From Emydura subglobosa (Eukaryota > Chordata > Testudines > Chelidae), in contig ML679970.1 of the NCBI GenBank assembly GCA_007922225.1, positions 21,388,654-21,452,653 of the forward strand: a DNA stretch of 64,000 nucleotides. Direction: 5' to 3'. The notes beneath the pieces were generated by a model. It saw only the letters and a program-made list of their open reading frames with translations, had not been told where the DNA came from and searched no databases. Made by a program: the position numbers and the translations under genes. Below, in pieces: positions 24,042 to 36,228 of this stretch (positions within the stretch are counted from its first letter, which is position 1; each line of letters opens with the position of its first letter).

Positions 24042-24489
24042 CAGTGGTTCCCAATCTTTTTGGCTTGAGGGCCACAAATATAATTGGGCCACCAGTCCAG
24101 TCCAGTCCAGTCCTGTCCCGTCCCCCCCAATGCAGCCAGGGGGAAGGAGTTCAGCAAGGAGGATCTCCCATCCCACTGACTGCAGCAGGGAAACCACTTG
24201 CTCCACCCACCTGGGTCCCTAGGCAGTGGCTCCCTTCTGCAGCCAGGGGGATGGGAGTTCAGTGCTGGACCCCAGAGCCTAGGGATCCAGGCGGATTGCT
24301 TTGCCGTGCTGCCTGCTACAGCCAGGGGGAGAGGAGCACTGATCTCCCTTCCCTTTGGCTGCAGCCAGGAGCCTGCACTGGCAATGCACTCCACCTGGGT
24401 ACTTAGGCAGCTGCCCCCTTCTGCAGCCAGCAGGAGGGGAGCTGCGGGCCACTCTGAAGACACTGAAGGCCATGGGTTGGGAACCACTG
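24042..24489. mobile_element. hAT-like non-autonomous transposon, 448 bases
   Basis: The left end CAGTGGTTCCCAATC and the right end, read on the other strand, CAGTGGTTCCCAACCC are hAT-type inverted termini. The interior repeats phrases such as GCAGCCAGGGGGA at irregular spacing. A second member of the family lies at 28845-29516. I could not see a clean 8-base target duplication. Confidence 0.7.
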
Positions 24490-24730
24490 AGCAGTTGTCA
24501 TCAACATTGTTTTATTTCAGACAGTTTCTTCCTCAGGGATGCAGCCCTGTCCAGCTCACACTGAGACTTGTATGAAAGCAGCAAATCTTACTGGAGCTTT
24601 TTGCTCATCTTTCAGCCATCCTCTCTAACTCTTTCACCTCTTAATGATATCAGCCTCATCCCTCTAGTTCTGTATTGCCATTAGCCTTTCCCACCCACCG
24701 GGAATGTAATAAAGTTGCAGAGACACTCAC

Positions 24731-24823
24731 CTCCTCTGTTCAGTATCAACAGCACCTTTTCTGTGAAGGTCTTGACATTGGAGTGCTTGCTTACCGTGGT
24801 CATGATCACATTGTGTTCTGGAA
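24731..24823 (-). CDS. NCKIPSD: NCKIPSD coding exon (residues 413-444)
   Basis: This 93-base exon is phase 1 at both ends. The acceptor is CT at 24824-24825 and the donor GTGAGT at 24725-24730. It encodes VPEHNVIMTTVSKHSNVKTF followed by TEKVLLILNRG, matching the NCKIPSD armadillo-like region. It is too short to stand out as an open frame and was placed by the homologous sequence and the exact split-codon joins on both sides. It is another symmetric exon whose skipping would keep the frame. Confidence 0.94.
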
Positions 24824-27471
24824 CTAAGATGAAACAGGTTCACTAACAGGGAGATCTCTTTGCAACAGATTTCAGGTTGGTTTAAGAGAGCAGCAAAGGA
24901 AAAGAGACAAAATTCTAAGCCTTTCTTCATGCCACAGACATGGGAATCTTTGGGGGTGTCACAATCATCTCCATGCTCAGAACAAGGAGAGTGGCAGAGG
25001 CCCGGGCTTGACGAAGTCCCTTCCAAATGTAATGCATAAACACTCTGGAATTTACACTTGGTGAGCTGGTTTGCCAATGGCTCCCAGCCAGGGAATCAGA
25101 GCAGCCTTTGGAATACTCTGCAAGGCTTTATATTCTGAAACTTCACTTTTGTTCTGTATGAGATCCAACACTTGAAGCCAGAGGACGCTCCCACCCCACT
25201 TTAGGATCTCCTTTGCAATCCCAGATCAGCAATACCTACAGTGGGCTGTCATCTTTTCAAAAGTAAGTAAGGGCTGTGCATGGACATGTAAAACACTCCC
25301 CAAGGAAAAACCAGGTGCTGATGAACTGTACCCAGTAATGACCCTAAAGCCTCAGCATGATGCAAGAGAAGCTCAGAGGCAGAAAGTGTCATCTTTTGTA
25401 TGAGATGACAAACAGATTAGAGGAAGAGCTAAATTTCTGCAAGAATACATGCATTAATCCTAGTGTCTCGACCAAATTCTTACTTGAGTTACATTGCCTC
25501 CCTAAGGTTTCATTTGGGCACAGATTTATTTCATCTCTTCCTGCTCTGAACTGTTGGGTGGAACATAGCCAAAGTGCTTCTGTGGTGGGGATAGGGATCC
25601 CTGTATATATTGTGTAGTTTGAACAGTACTTCAGGATCCTTCAGGTGGAAAGGAGTTGATCTGCTAACAGATCCTAAGAAAGCTTTTAGCTACCTCTGCA
25701 CTAGTGATCTGCTAATATTCTGAAGTCTTGGGAATAAAAATTCAACCTACTAATAAGGAGCCTGAAGATCATTTAGCAAGTTCTCAGAATAGGAGTACAA
25801 GCCACTCTGCTCTCAGCTTCTCGCTACACCCCAGGTGGGCAATAATCCCCCAGAAACACACCACCTGTCATGTGTTATTGCCTAATTACAGAAGCCAGTA
25901 AATGCACTGTGTAACAATAAGAAAGGATAATGAATGAAAGCCACCAAGAGAGCATACTTAATCAGTCTCTGTGCGATAAACTTTCACGTGAAATTAGAAA
26001 CAAAAATCACTATTGCCTGAGTGTTAACAAAATGGAATGCAAAATAACAGGGAGAGCTACTGGACACGTCCTCGCTACTTTCACCGTCCCTCTCCATGAA
26101 GACAGGATAAAGGCACTGTACAGAATAATAGCAAGGAAACAACGAAAGACAATTACAACACAGCAACAGGAGATCTTGCATATTCAGGATTAACAAGCAA
26201 AATCCGATACTAGGTCCTAATGTTGCTCTTCCATCTTCTAATGATTACAGACTCCAAAATGCTTGCAAACAGCAGCAGCTGGAAGAGGTTAAGCTTCTTT
26301 CCACAAGACAAGGTCTTTTGCCTATTCATAAGGGAGCTCAACATGGCAGGAATGACGAGGGAGCAAGAAATCCAGGAGAAAGTGATGCCTAGCAGAATAT
26401 GCTTTGGAGACTGATTCTAACACATCCAGTTTTAATGAGATTCAGGACCCACAGCCACGGTAAGTAGCAGCTCTGCCAATCACCTGGAGAAGATTAGTAA
26501 TTGTGGAATTATACTAAGAAGTGCTGTGGTAAAGACGGGCCAGATGGCCACAAAAGGGTATAACAGGGCCAGGGTGTGAGCCCAAGAATGCCAAAAGCCC
26601 TTTTTCCTGCAAGCAGAGGAGAGATTGCTGCAGGGCAATTAGAGACACCTGGACCCAATGAAGGGCTACTCCAGGTGTACTTAAACCCTGCCTTCCCTAA
26701 AGGAAGGGAGTGGGGGGGAAGAAACTGCCAGAAGGTGTGTGGCAGCTGGAGGAGAAACTTCCTCCAGGTGAGGAGATGGTGCTTCTCTACAGTCAGAGGA
26801 ACAGAGAAGGGGAGAACCCTTAGCCCCAGCCGGCAGGAGGGAGCCACAGCACAGTATCTCCTGGGGGAGACGGTGACTCCCTGGCCCACCGCAAGGGGCA
26901 GAAGCGTGAGACCCACTAGGGTGGAGCTGGCTGTTGCCCCAGTGCCCACTGAAGTTGCATCACTCCCAGTTAGATGTTCCTGTCAAGTTAACCCATGCAA
27001 GTGCATGACAGGATATAAAACCCCACCAAAATAACTGACTGAAAGAGTGGAGGGAATGGATGGCTTGGCCTGCCCCAAGGGGTTCATTGGTTTGTGACAA
27101 GCTCTCCTTCACTTAGAGTGGTATTTTCACCTGGAACCCCAGGCTGGGGTTGTATTCACCTCAGTTCTGACCAGAGACTAGGAAAAGGAGGAGTCAGGGA
27201 ATGTGCTCTCTCACACACACAGATATGCCTGGAGAAATTTTCCTTAGAGGGCAATTTAAAATCATACCCAGCCCCAAAGGCATTCTCTCTCTAGGTCCTT
27301 GCTCCGTACCCTACAACAGAAGCCTTCGAGGAGTAAAAGAGGGAATAAATAAGAGAAAGGAGCATGGCAAGTTAGCACAGTGCAGCCTGGAGGTCAAGGG
27401 ACCTCTCCCCAAGACCCCTGGAATCCTGCCAAGCCCCTCAGCTGTAAAAGTGAGAAAAAGTAGTCACTGAC
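24824..27471 (-). other. NCKIPSD intron, 2.6 kb
   Basis: This phase-1 intron has no exon-like frame that I could support. A GC-richer block at about 26510-27060 is open on both strands (146 and 152 codons), but it shows no domain and no consistent splice context. It may be an old repeat that I cannot name. The rest shows nothing recognisable. Confidence 0.78.
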
Positions 27472-27600
27472 CTGGAATGTGCAAATTAAAGGCCAGAAGG
27501 ACATTAACAAATAGGTCAGGCAGCTGGTCTGTGGTATCGGAGGGCAGCCCATCTTCAATCACATCCAACAGGAACTGGACAAACTGTGAGTTGAGGTGCT
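27472..27600 (-). CDS. NCKIPSD: NCKIPSD coding exon (residues 370-413)
   Basis: This 129-base exon is phase 1 at both ends. The acceptor is CT at 27601-27602, and the donor GT is read from AC at 27470-27471. It encodes [20 protein letters not shown], then [20 protein letters not shown] and HIP. These are consecutive hydrophobic helices of the armadillo-like region and match NCKIPSD. The donor context GTCAGT is weaker than consensus, but the frame join to the next exon is exact. Confidence 0.94.
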
Positions 27601-29964
27601 CTGTATGTGAGGAGAAAGGGGTTTTCAGCATCTGATGCTGATAAAACATGCTGCCCTCTCTAATGCAAGACATCGCCTGTTTCTTTTACACTTACGAGCA
27701 TAAATCAACTGCAATTTCAGTCCCCCCAGGAGATAACATCCTGGTCACTGGATGGCCATCTGTAGGGTCTTCATGGTAGGAGATGTGAAAGGCTCAGATA
27801 ACAAACTATGCACATTTCACAGCAATGCTGGGAGCAGGGCACCTGACTAGCAGTTTTGCTGAGTAAATACATTCCTGAATTCTACTCTAGCTACTGTCCC
27901 AGCAGCAAACCAACCAAAGAACATAAGCATTCAGGGCAAGAAGAGATTTATATACTTACCCAGTAGTTTAATCTATTTAAAATTAATCCAAATCATTCGT
28001 AATAACCCATTTTAACCTAGCTATTAGGAAAGCACAGTAGCCCATGCAAACAAGGCCACCTGCAGGAAATAATCACCGGTTATACTAGGAGAGGAGTACA
28101 TGTTTCTGAAAGCTTGAGAAGAGATTCATTCTGTGCGCTCCCCATTTCACTGGCTCCAGAGATTGTGCACTTTTATCACAGAGTCTAGTGAACCAGCTCA
28201 GGAGACTCCTACCCAAACCTCTCCAACAGCAGTTAGGGGAAGGCAAGCTCAAAACTTTCCCAATGCTGACATGCAGCTGCATACAGACAAGATGGAGGGC
28301 ACAGTGGGATGGAATGCAACCAGAAGATGCGTTTTCTTATGGAGGCCTTCACAAAGGAGGATACATAGCGTATGAGGTGAACTGGGGTTAAGAAACCAAC
28401 CTAACTGGACAGATTTTGCATCTTCTGGTGTTCAGTGGGCTATGTGCAATCATCTCAACTTTCATGAAGAGCATGAAGTTTGCAGGGCCTACCGCTGAAG
28501 AACCTTTATGAACTAAAACTGCAGGTATCCAACTATACCCCAGTGAGGGCCACATTTACGACGTGTGAGATACCTGAGGTGGTGTCTAATTTCCACTGAA
28601 TAGGGCAGACTGCAGCCACCCTCACGAAAGGGGCAATGCTTTTATTAAGAACCAAGGTACAGCTCATTGAGCACCAGGTCCCCTCACACAAGGCTCCATC
28701 GTGAGCCAGGAAGCCTTCCCCACAGATCCGGATGGTGCCCTGCATGCTGGGTCTGTAGTCTGCGCCTTCTGTTAAAAGGGAGGGTAGCCACTGGCCACAC
28801 TGGGTAACTCCATAGAATGCATCTTTGTGACCATGGCTGTAAACCAGTGGTTCCCAACCTGTGGCCTGGGGGCCAAAAGTGTCCCGCCGCTCCCCTCCCG
28901 CTGGCTGCAGAGGGGAGCCAGTGCCTAAAGACTCAGGTGGAGCATTGCTGTGGGGGTGCAAGATGGGTGCAGGCTGCTCCCCTCCCCTGGCTCCAGCAGA
29001 GAGCACAGCGAAGTGCTCTGCCTGGGTCCCTAGGCACTGGGGTCCCTGCTGGAGCCAGAAGAAAGGGAGGACTGATTTCCCATCCCCCTGGCTGCAGAAG
29101 GGAGCCACTGCCTAGGGACCCAGGTAGAGCGCAGGGAGCTACAGGACGTGTGTGGTTTCCCTGCTGCAGCCAGGGGGACGGGAGAGCAGCGAGGAGGCAG
29201 CCTTGCGGAGCAGGCAGGAACCAGGACTCACCATGCTTGAGGAGAAGGGCAGGACTCTAAAAATCAGCCGCCACCATGACTTAAGCCACGCCAGGCCATG
29301 TGCTTCAGTGGGTAGTGACAGTCACTCATCTACAGCTTCAGTGAATGTAAAAATGAGCACAGGAGCATCAAAATGTTTCCTTTAAACATGTAGTGATTTG
29401 TAGTCCTTAATGGTGTATACGTCAATACATCTTTTATGAGTTGATAGACTGGTGGCCCTTCAGGGTTCTAAAAATGATATTTGTGGCCCTCGAGCCAAAA
29501 AGGTTGGGATCCACGGCTGTAAACAATGGCCTGTTCTCAGTTTCTCACTATGAGACAGGTGACATCAGCATCACTGCAGGAGTGAAGGTATGTTCACATT
29601 CCCTTCTACTCAGCAGCAGGGATAAGACAGTACTCAAGCCTACATGCAGGGTGCAGCCAAACAGTAGCGTTACTGGTGGCTAAATAGTTTCTTCCACCAG
29701 AAGAGCACCATGGCCACAGCATTTTACCCCTTCAGATACTAAATGGTCTCTACCCATCTCTGCACTCCTCCCCCTGGAGATCTGGGATGCCTGAGTCCTG
29801 TATTTCCATAGCCCTCCGCCTGCTGTAAGAGACCAGCTCCTCTTCACAGCTTGCTTAGGTTTGGCTTTCCTAAGATTAGAACTTGCCTCTTGGAAAATGC
29901 CAGGAAACGCCCCCAAGATGTCTAGGTATTGGCTTTCCCTCCCTGCCGTGCATCCAGTTCTTAC
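27601..29964 (-). other. NCKIPSD intron, 2.4 kb
   Basis: This phase-1 intron is dominated by a 672-base hAT-type element (28845-29516) flanked by exact 8-base direct repeats. The 191-residue minus and 147-residue plus open frames in this stretch overlap that element and are not genes. About 27610-28840 shows nothing recognisable. Confidence 0.85.
28845..29516. mobile_element. hAT-like non-autonomous transposon with exact 8-base target duplication
   Basis: The left terminus CAGTGGTTCCCAACCT and the right terminus, read on the other strand, CCGTGGATCCCAACCTTTTT are inverted repeats. CTGTAAAC occurs directly before (28837-28844) and directly after (29517-29524) the element, the 8-base duplication expected for hAT transposons. 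The interior shares GCTGCAGCCAGGGGGA phrases with 24042-24489. It has no transposase, and the 191-codon minus-strand frame here is a shadow. Confidence 0.85.
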
Positions 29965-30045
29965 CATAGTGGTGATATGGCAGCGGCTCTCCCATAGAGA
30001 ATATCATAGCCAGCACCAGGGCAGAGTAGCACATCTTTTGATGGT
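29965..30045 (-). CDS. NCKIPSD: NCKIPSD coding exon (residues 343-370)
   Basis: This 81-base exon is phase 1 at both ends. The acceptor is CT at 30046-30047 and the donor GTAAGA at 29959-29964. The split Asp codon is completed by AC at the exon start. It encodes [20 protein letters not shown] followed by PLPYHHY, a clearly recognisable NCKIPSD segment. Because it is phase 1 at both ends and 81 bases long, skipping it would keep the reading frame, so an alternative isoform is possible, though nothing here shows one. Confidence 0.94.
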
Positions 30046-30329
30046 CTGCAAGATAAAACCATAGATCCAGCCATTAATATTCAAGGATGTCAAGTGTCTG
30101 CCCTCTGGTTTGTGGTGATGAGCATATATGATAAATAATTTAATACATGTAGGAAGGTAGGCGACTACCCTCTCCATCTTTGAAAGGAATCTCATCTGTG
30201 ATGGCTAGAAAAGACATCCAGCCAATTAACGATGGCAAAGCTGAGGGGCATTGCAGGATAGCTGGCATGCTACAATACAAATAAACACATGTCTAATGTT
30301 ACATGTATTTCACTGTATCCCTCTCTGCA

Positions 30330-30445
30330 CCACATCGGTTGTCATATTCCAGTGTAAGCTCTTTGGAACCAGGACCACGTCTCCCTAGGTGTTTGAGAGC
30401 ACCTGCACAACGAGCCCGGATCTGGGCACCGCAATGATAAATACA
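30330..30445 (+). repeat. L2/SINE-type 3' tail
   Basis: GTGTAAGCTCTTTGGAACCA, GGACCACGTCTCCC and GAGCACCTGCACAACGAGCC, then ATAAATACATTTAAT, follow the pattern of the L2-like tail common in turtles (a GTAAGCTCTTTGG..AGCACCTAGCACAA type). Confidence 0.6.
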
Positions 30446-32204
30446 TTTAATTAACACCGCAGTGAGGTAGCACAGGACAGACTAGGAATTTTAGATTCAG
30501 TTCCCAATTCAGTTGCCATATTTAATTTCCCAACACCCACCCAGTCTTTAAAAATAAAAAAAGGGCAAGCAGCATTTGAGTGGGTTTTGTTTGTCTGCTG
30601 CAGCTCTGCCAACGCACCTCAGATCTGATTTACACCACACCCTATTAGTCTAATCCTGGACTTTCACCCTCACAAGCACACACCTAACTCTGCCAGGGCA
30701 CCTCTGTTCTGACATATACTGTGCCTGCTAGTCTAGTCTTGGATTTCTTCTGAACATGAGGTCCAGTACCAATCACGTGTTAACCACTAACACAATTGGC
30801 ATCTCAATGTGAACCTGCAAGACAGAGCAGAGTTATAGACACAAAATTCACAAAAGGTGGTCAGGGTTAAAAGAGGAAACCCCTTTTTAATCTATGACCC
30901 AAGGCAGAGTTTGTGTTGGAGGGCAGAGGAGTTTGATGGGCTGAAGTTTCCTTTGATACATACTCTTGCTATAGAAATTCCATAATTTATCCAGCTCTGG
31001 AGGATACACTCCTGAACTACACCAACGCAATCAGCTAAGTGCTCCAGTGGAAAGGGAAGAGAAAAAAAAGTAGGGTAGGAACGAACGTGGAAGACACGTT
31101 TTCAATTTGAGGATCATCATAATGAATATTCTTGATTTTTCCTTCTTTCTTAGGAGGCTCCTAACAAACATGACAGGTGAATAATTAAAATCCTACCTGT
31201 GCCGTCCCAGGACACCTCCAATAATTTATATAATTACTGGAACCAGGAAAGCACCCATCTTTCAAGCCCTCTTTAAATATTTCCGGCTTCAATGGTTAAG
31301 ATCACATCACAGCTAGGTTTCTTTGCTACCGTGTTTGCATTCTTCCATTTTCAATGGATCAGCTCTGCCGAAATTTGTTTAAAGTCATCTGAGACTCCGG
31401 CACACAATGCTCAGGACTCCAGGTGTGCTTTCTGCTGGCTTTCCAGGATTCACTGATCTCATGCATCAATCTGTCCCACGGTTGCTAGCCCAGCACAATT
31501 TGCACTGGCAGTGGCTATACATGAATGCTCCACAGAATCAGCACCACTGCCTTTCCTGAATCATAATTAGGTGGTGAGCTTCAGTAGGGGTTATAGAAGA
31601 ACCACATTACTGTATTTCATTGTGACATATGCACTGTCTATATCTCCTCAATTCCATCTGGAAGATTTCAGGAAGTGGAGCATTAATGTTTGTACTGTGT
31701 TTTGGAAGTGCAGTGTGTGCTCGATAAAGGTGAAATATTATGTTCAGTTACATCGACCAGATCGTGGTCGGGTCACTTATACATCTGATATAAATAAAAC
31801 CTAGGGTTTGGTTGTTTGGTTTTTTTTAAACAGTTTTTTTTTAACAGAAAGGCACTTTTTAGTCCTTGAAAATGTGAATTTGGTAAAAGTTTTCTGTCCA
31901 ACACACATTTCCATAAGTGATGCCATATTTACTACAAAAGGCACGTTGTCCCTAATTAATTTTTAAGGCACCTCAGCTGATCCCCTGTCCTGCCAGATCT
32001 GAACACACCATCTGTCAAGTGTCTTGTGCCCTACAGATACTGTTCTTGGATGATAGACTATAACACTATCACTGTGGTATCTTACTACCACTGGAACTGA
32101 CTGAAACGTTGCAATCATTTTTAGTTTTGTGCAGTAGTTGCATCATGAGAAGGTGGTGCTAAAGAGCCATTTACAGTGCAATATTTCTGAATAGTAATCT
32201 ATAT

Positions 32205-32424
32205 CAGGGTTCTCCAACTGGGGGGTTTGCAATCCCTCAGGGGATTGCAAGGTTATTATGGGGGGGAAGGGGTTTGTGAGCTGTCATCCCCAGTGCATGT
32301 CGGTAAAGATGGCATGGCATGGGGGGGCATCATCACTTTTGTGGAGGAGGGGGGGAGGGGGTCATCAGAGCCCGAAACATTTTCAAAAGGGGGTCCCAAG
32401 CAAAAAAAAAGTTGAGAACCCCTG
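32205..32424. mobile_element. Short hAT MITE, 220 bases
   Basis: The left end CAGGGTTCTCCAACT and the right end, on the other strand, CAGGGGTTCTCAACTT are inverted termini of the hAT-Charlie type. The flanks ATCTATAT (32197-32204) and ATCTATAC (32425-32432) match at 7 of 8 positions, a near-intact target duplication. The interior is G-rich. Confidence 0.85.
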
Positions 32425-32689
32425 ATCTATACAAACGATCTCTTGCACACAGACTATGGGAATCCAGTTGAACTGTGGAGTCAAGCAAAGCAACACCATC
32501 ACACAAGTTGCAGAACTTTTCAGACTGTAAACTCCTTAGGCAGAGTCTGTCTCTAGGTCAATCATGCTTAACCAAATATTTTTCAGCATGAATAAGATTA
32601 AAGGATTTCCTGACCGAGGTCTACAGAGTGACTGGCTGAGAAGGTAAACTGGGCACTCCTATTTAATCTCTCATAATACAAAAATGGAG

Positions 32690-33005
32690 ACACATTCAAT
32701 GATATTTTGAAAAACAAAATTCAGAATGAATCCGTGGAACTCTCTGCTACAAGGTGTAACTGAGGCCACAGCTCAGTTTGCTTTACTATAGGACTGGGCA
32801 TTTGTATGGATAATGGCAATTACAATTGTAAGGTTAAAAATGCTTCAGGACATAAGCCAACCACTAATTCCTGCAGTTGGGAAGAAATTTCCTGTCATAG
32901 TTGTCCAGGTGTAACTGTCTTACCCCTTCCTCTGAACCATGTGGTGGTGGTCATTGTCAGAGATGGTATGCTGGACTCTTCCTATGTTCCTAATATGGCT
33001 CTGAT
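32690..33005 (+). mobile_element. CR1-type LINE 3' end, plus strand
   Basis: GTGGAACTCTCTGCTACAAG and the final part GGGAAGAAATTTCCTGTCAT..GGTATGCTGGACTCTTCCTA..TGTTCC are the typical 3' UTR of an older CR1/L3-type subfamily. Confidence 0.65.
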
Positions 33006-35100
33006 TTGTGAAGCATTTTCCTTGAAATAATGATCACATATGAATGGGAAGTGACGAAATACTGAAAGCCACTGAAATAACGATTGAAATGCTAAAACAC
33101 AATGAGCAGTGTGTGCTTGTGGTGATTAAGGAGAAGACTAAAGTTGTGTGTAAATCCAAACATGGACGAAAAGATCAGTTAATGGGGGGAAAAGGACAAT
33201 CTAAGACTGATGTCTCCCTGGCACAACTGCTACATACAATTTCCTACTGGGACGACAAGGTAAAAAGAAGAATTAAGTCTAGACGGCGAATCTTTAAACC
33301 AGATTTGCCCAAAGTCAAAAGACTTGAGTCAGAGGCAAACCAGAACCAGAGACATTAGATTCCAGGCCCACCCTGGCTTTGTCCTTTGGGATAACCGATG
33401 AGTCACACAGCCTGATGCATTCTTGAGCTTTAAACGCAATTAGGGAACACGAATAAATGCTGACTTGAGAGCAGTGTAATCACTCAAAACAGATGCAAGT
33501 ACATGGTTTATCATCAGCATGTTGAATGAGGGGCTTGTGCTTTGGGGCATTCCAACCTGCCCAGTCCCCTGCAAACTACTGAAGACTCTCCGTATCTTTT
33601 ACAATGCCAGCGTTGTGCTGAAGAACTGAGGCAATCAATCAAGACTTTTTATTTAGGACGGTACGAATGGCCAGAAGGGGAAAAATAGCATTAGTACAAT
33701 TCTTTTGGAAGAAGAAGTCAAGACTAATTCAGCTGAGGGGCTCTCCTGATGTCCGATGGAACACACAGCCCAAGTGGTTACAAGGGGCAGTAAAGGCATG
33801 CTAGTGAATTCCTGCCACACGTTTCTGAAGCTAGTGGCGGTATTTTGCAAGAGAGCTCTTTGTTGAAACACATTTTAAGTTTCTTGAAGATCTTCATAAG
33901 CCCCACCCTGCCCCACCTCAAAACGCACAATGGAAAAGCTGGGGAGGGTAGGTGAGGAGGACTGTCTCAAATGCTCAAGTGAAAATGTTTGACAGAGGTG
34001 TGTGTATATTGAACTGCAACAGAGGACGGTCATGATTACAGAGGAGATTATCCATCTGTTTCCCCTGGAATTGTTCTGGTTAATTCTGCCTCCCTGTGTT
34101 TTATTATAAGCTCTTCTAACAACACATTGATAGATCTGCAAGCCAGCAGCATTACAGGAAAATGACTGTCCAGGAGCAATAAAACCAAAGCATCTGTCAG
34201 AAGACCTGGACAGCAGCCAACCTGCCTGCATCAACCCCAGGGTAAAGTGCTTTCTCATCAAAGGCATCCAGGATACATGCAGAGAGCTTGAGCCTCAAGT
34301 GTTCCTCCGTAACTAGTCAGGAGGGATCCCGACACTTCTGCAGCCAGCTTTCCAATGCCCAGTTGCTTGAGGGTTGGCATGGATTGCTCTGGCCCCTACC
34401 AACCGCAAAAGGGATTAGATACTCTATAATATATCAGACAATGGAGGAGCTGCTATTCCCAAATTCCTAGGGCCAAAATAAGCTTAAATCACTTCAGGAT
34501 TCAAGGTCATTTCATTCAAGGCGCTGTTTGCAGCTAGCTCTCTGTGACAGGAACCTCAGTGTTTAGCTTCAAAATGGTAGGTGGATACTGTTAAAGCCCT
34601 ACAAATCTATCTTGGGATCACAGGGGCCAAAACACCCAGCAAGTTTGCCAGGGGCAAGAATACATGCCCATATTATCCCTTCTCACCATTCACTTTCTCT
34701 GTGGTTGGAGCCCACCCTGCTTTATGATGAGCTACTGTTTAATGAACTTCCATTGAAGTGAATGGAAGATCAGCACAAACAGGTTTTTTTTGGCAGCACA
34801 GACAACACACACCTGGCATGCATAACACATTTAAGGCAACAAAGGAGCTAGACCCGATTTTGTAAAGCTGCCACAGCTAAAAGCAGTCTGCTTCCGGCCA
34901 CAGAAGCAAGGGAGTGTCCAGCACGAATGCCTCCTTTGGGCAAAATGGGAAGTGTCCTTTTCCTGATGTGTTTCTCTGGTGCCTAGATGCCACAGCGCTG
35001 CATGATTCAAAAGGCTTAGACTAGTAGAATGCAGCTGCAGTTTGAAGACATCCAGTGAAGGCTGGGGAGGGAGAAGACACTAGGAATGAGTCTCAGAGCC

Positions 35101-35340
35101 CAGGTCTACAGATGCGGGTTTGTGGGGCTCACGCTGTAGCACTAAAAGCAGCAGAGCGGATGCTATGGCTGGAGTTGGAGTTCTGAAGCCCACTCCTGCT
35201 TCCTGGACTTCAGAGCCTGAGCTCCAGCCTAAGCCATGTCATCCAGACTGCTGTTTTCAGCATCGTAGCGTGAGCCCAAGTCTGCAGGCCCAGGCTCAGA
35301 CTTGGTGACACAGGTTCTAATGCACAGTACAGACAAACCC
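35101..35340. mobile_element. MITE-like repeat
   Basis: It begins CCCAGGTCTACAGATGCGGG and ends ATGCACAGTACAGACAAACC. These ends are roughly inverse of each other (GTCTAC / GTACAGAC). The interior is GC-rich with GCGTGAGCCCAAGTCTGCAG. It resembles a turtle MITE family and is non-coding. Confidence 0.55.
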
Positions 35341-36228
35341 TGGGAGGCTGCAGGGCAGGAGTCCAATGGGAGAAAATGAAAATGTTCCAGTCCCCACTCC
35401 ATCTCTTTGCACCACTGTGATGTTTTGTGGTTACCCAACAGATAAGACCAATTATGCTCTAGGGAAGCCAGACATTGCCCCAAGAGCTACAAGATGATCC
35501 CGTTCTACAAAAAGAACTGGTTACATGTCGAACAGGATTATAACGCTCCATCCACGTGGAGCTCAGTAAGGATAAGCACAAGCCAGCTACTGTCGGAGCT
35601 TGACACTTCCATTCTAAGGGAACCAGACTGGATTCCTAGGTTAGCAGCACAGTGCAGCAGGAGCCACATGGCCTCTGGGAAAAGTGTTCTTTAGCAATGA
35701 CTCCTCGGTCTAGTTAATGAGCAATGCTGAGGGGCTCTAAAGGAAGGGATGGCCAGTCCACCTTAACTGCACAGATGGAGAGAGGCTGAATGCTGCAGCA
35801 CTACCCTAGCACTGAGTAGAGCACGAAAACATCCGCCTGGAGACAAATTTATGAATTAGTGATGGATGCAAGAGAAAGTTTATTTTTAGATGGCAGCAAA
35901 CCAGGACTAACCTTGAACTGGAGGCAAGGATCCTGCTACCGCAAACAATCAAAGCTCCATCTCCAAGCATTTCCAGCTCAGGCAGAAAGAAATGCACTGT
36001 GTTAAACTCATTGTGTATGACTGATAAGCCAATGAAATATAAAGAGAAAGCTTATATGGTATAAGCATAATGAACTCAGTCCTCTCTGTATTAATCCAAT
36101 ATACATTGTGCTGCCCCAAGCTCAAAGTATTTTTCAATCGCTCCCCTTTTGAAATGCATAATGTCAGAATAGAAACAAAGAGGAGTGCAAAGGCCACTGC
36201 ATTAGGCTCAACCTCATTCCCCAAGCAC

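Larger units (their letters stand above)
21962..24730 (-). other. NCKIPSD intron, 2.8 kb
   Basis: This phase-1 intron holds two DNA transposons: a 563-base element with inverted ends flanked by TA (23390-23952) and a 448-base hAT-like element (24042-24489). The open frames between 23.4 and 24.6 kb are frames inside these repeats. About 22000-23380 shows nothing recognisable. Confidence 0.85.

Noticed and set aside
26509..27034. Overlapping 146-codon (minus) and 152-codon (plus) frames
   Set aside because: They are opposite-strand frames over a GC-richer intronic block with no domain, and the NCKIPSD exons on either side join without it.
28533..29108. 191-codon minus-strand open frame
   Set aside because: Most of it lies inside the hAT element with mapped borders. 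The rest is intron, and no domain is visible.
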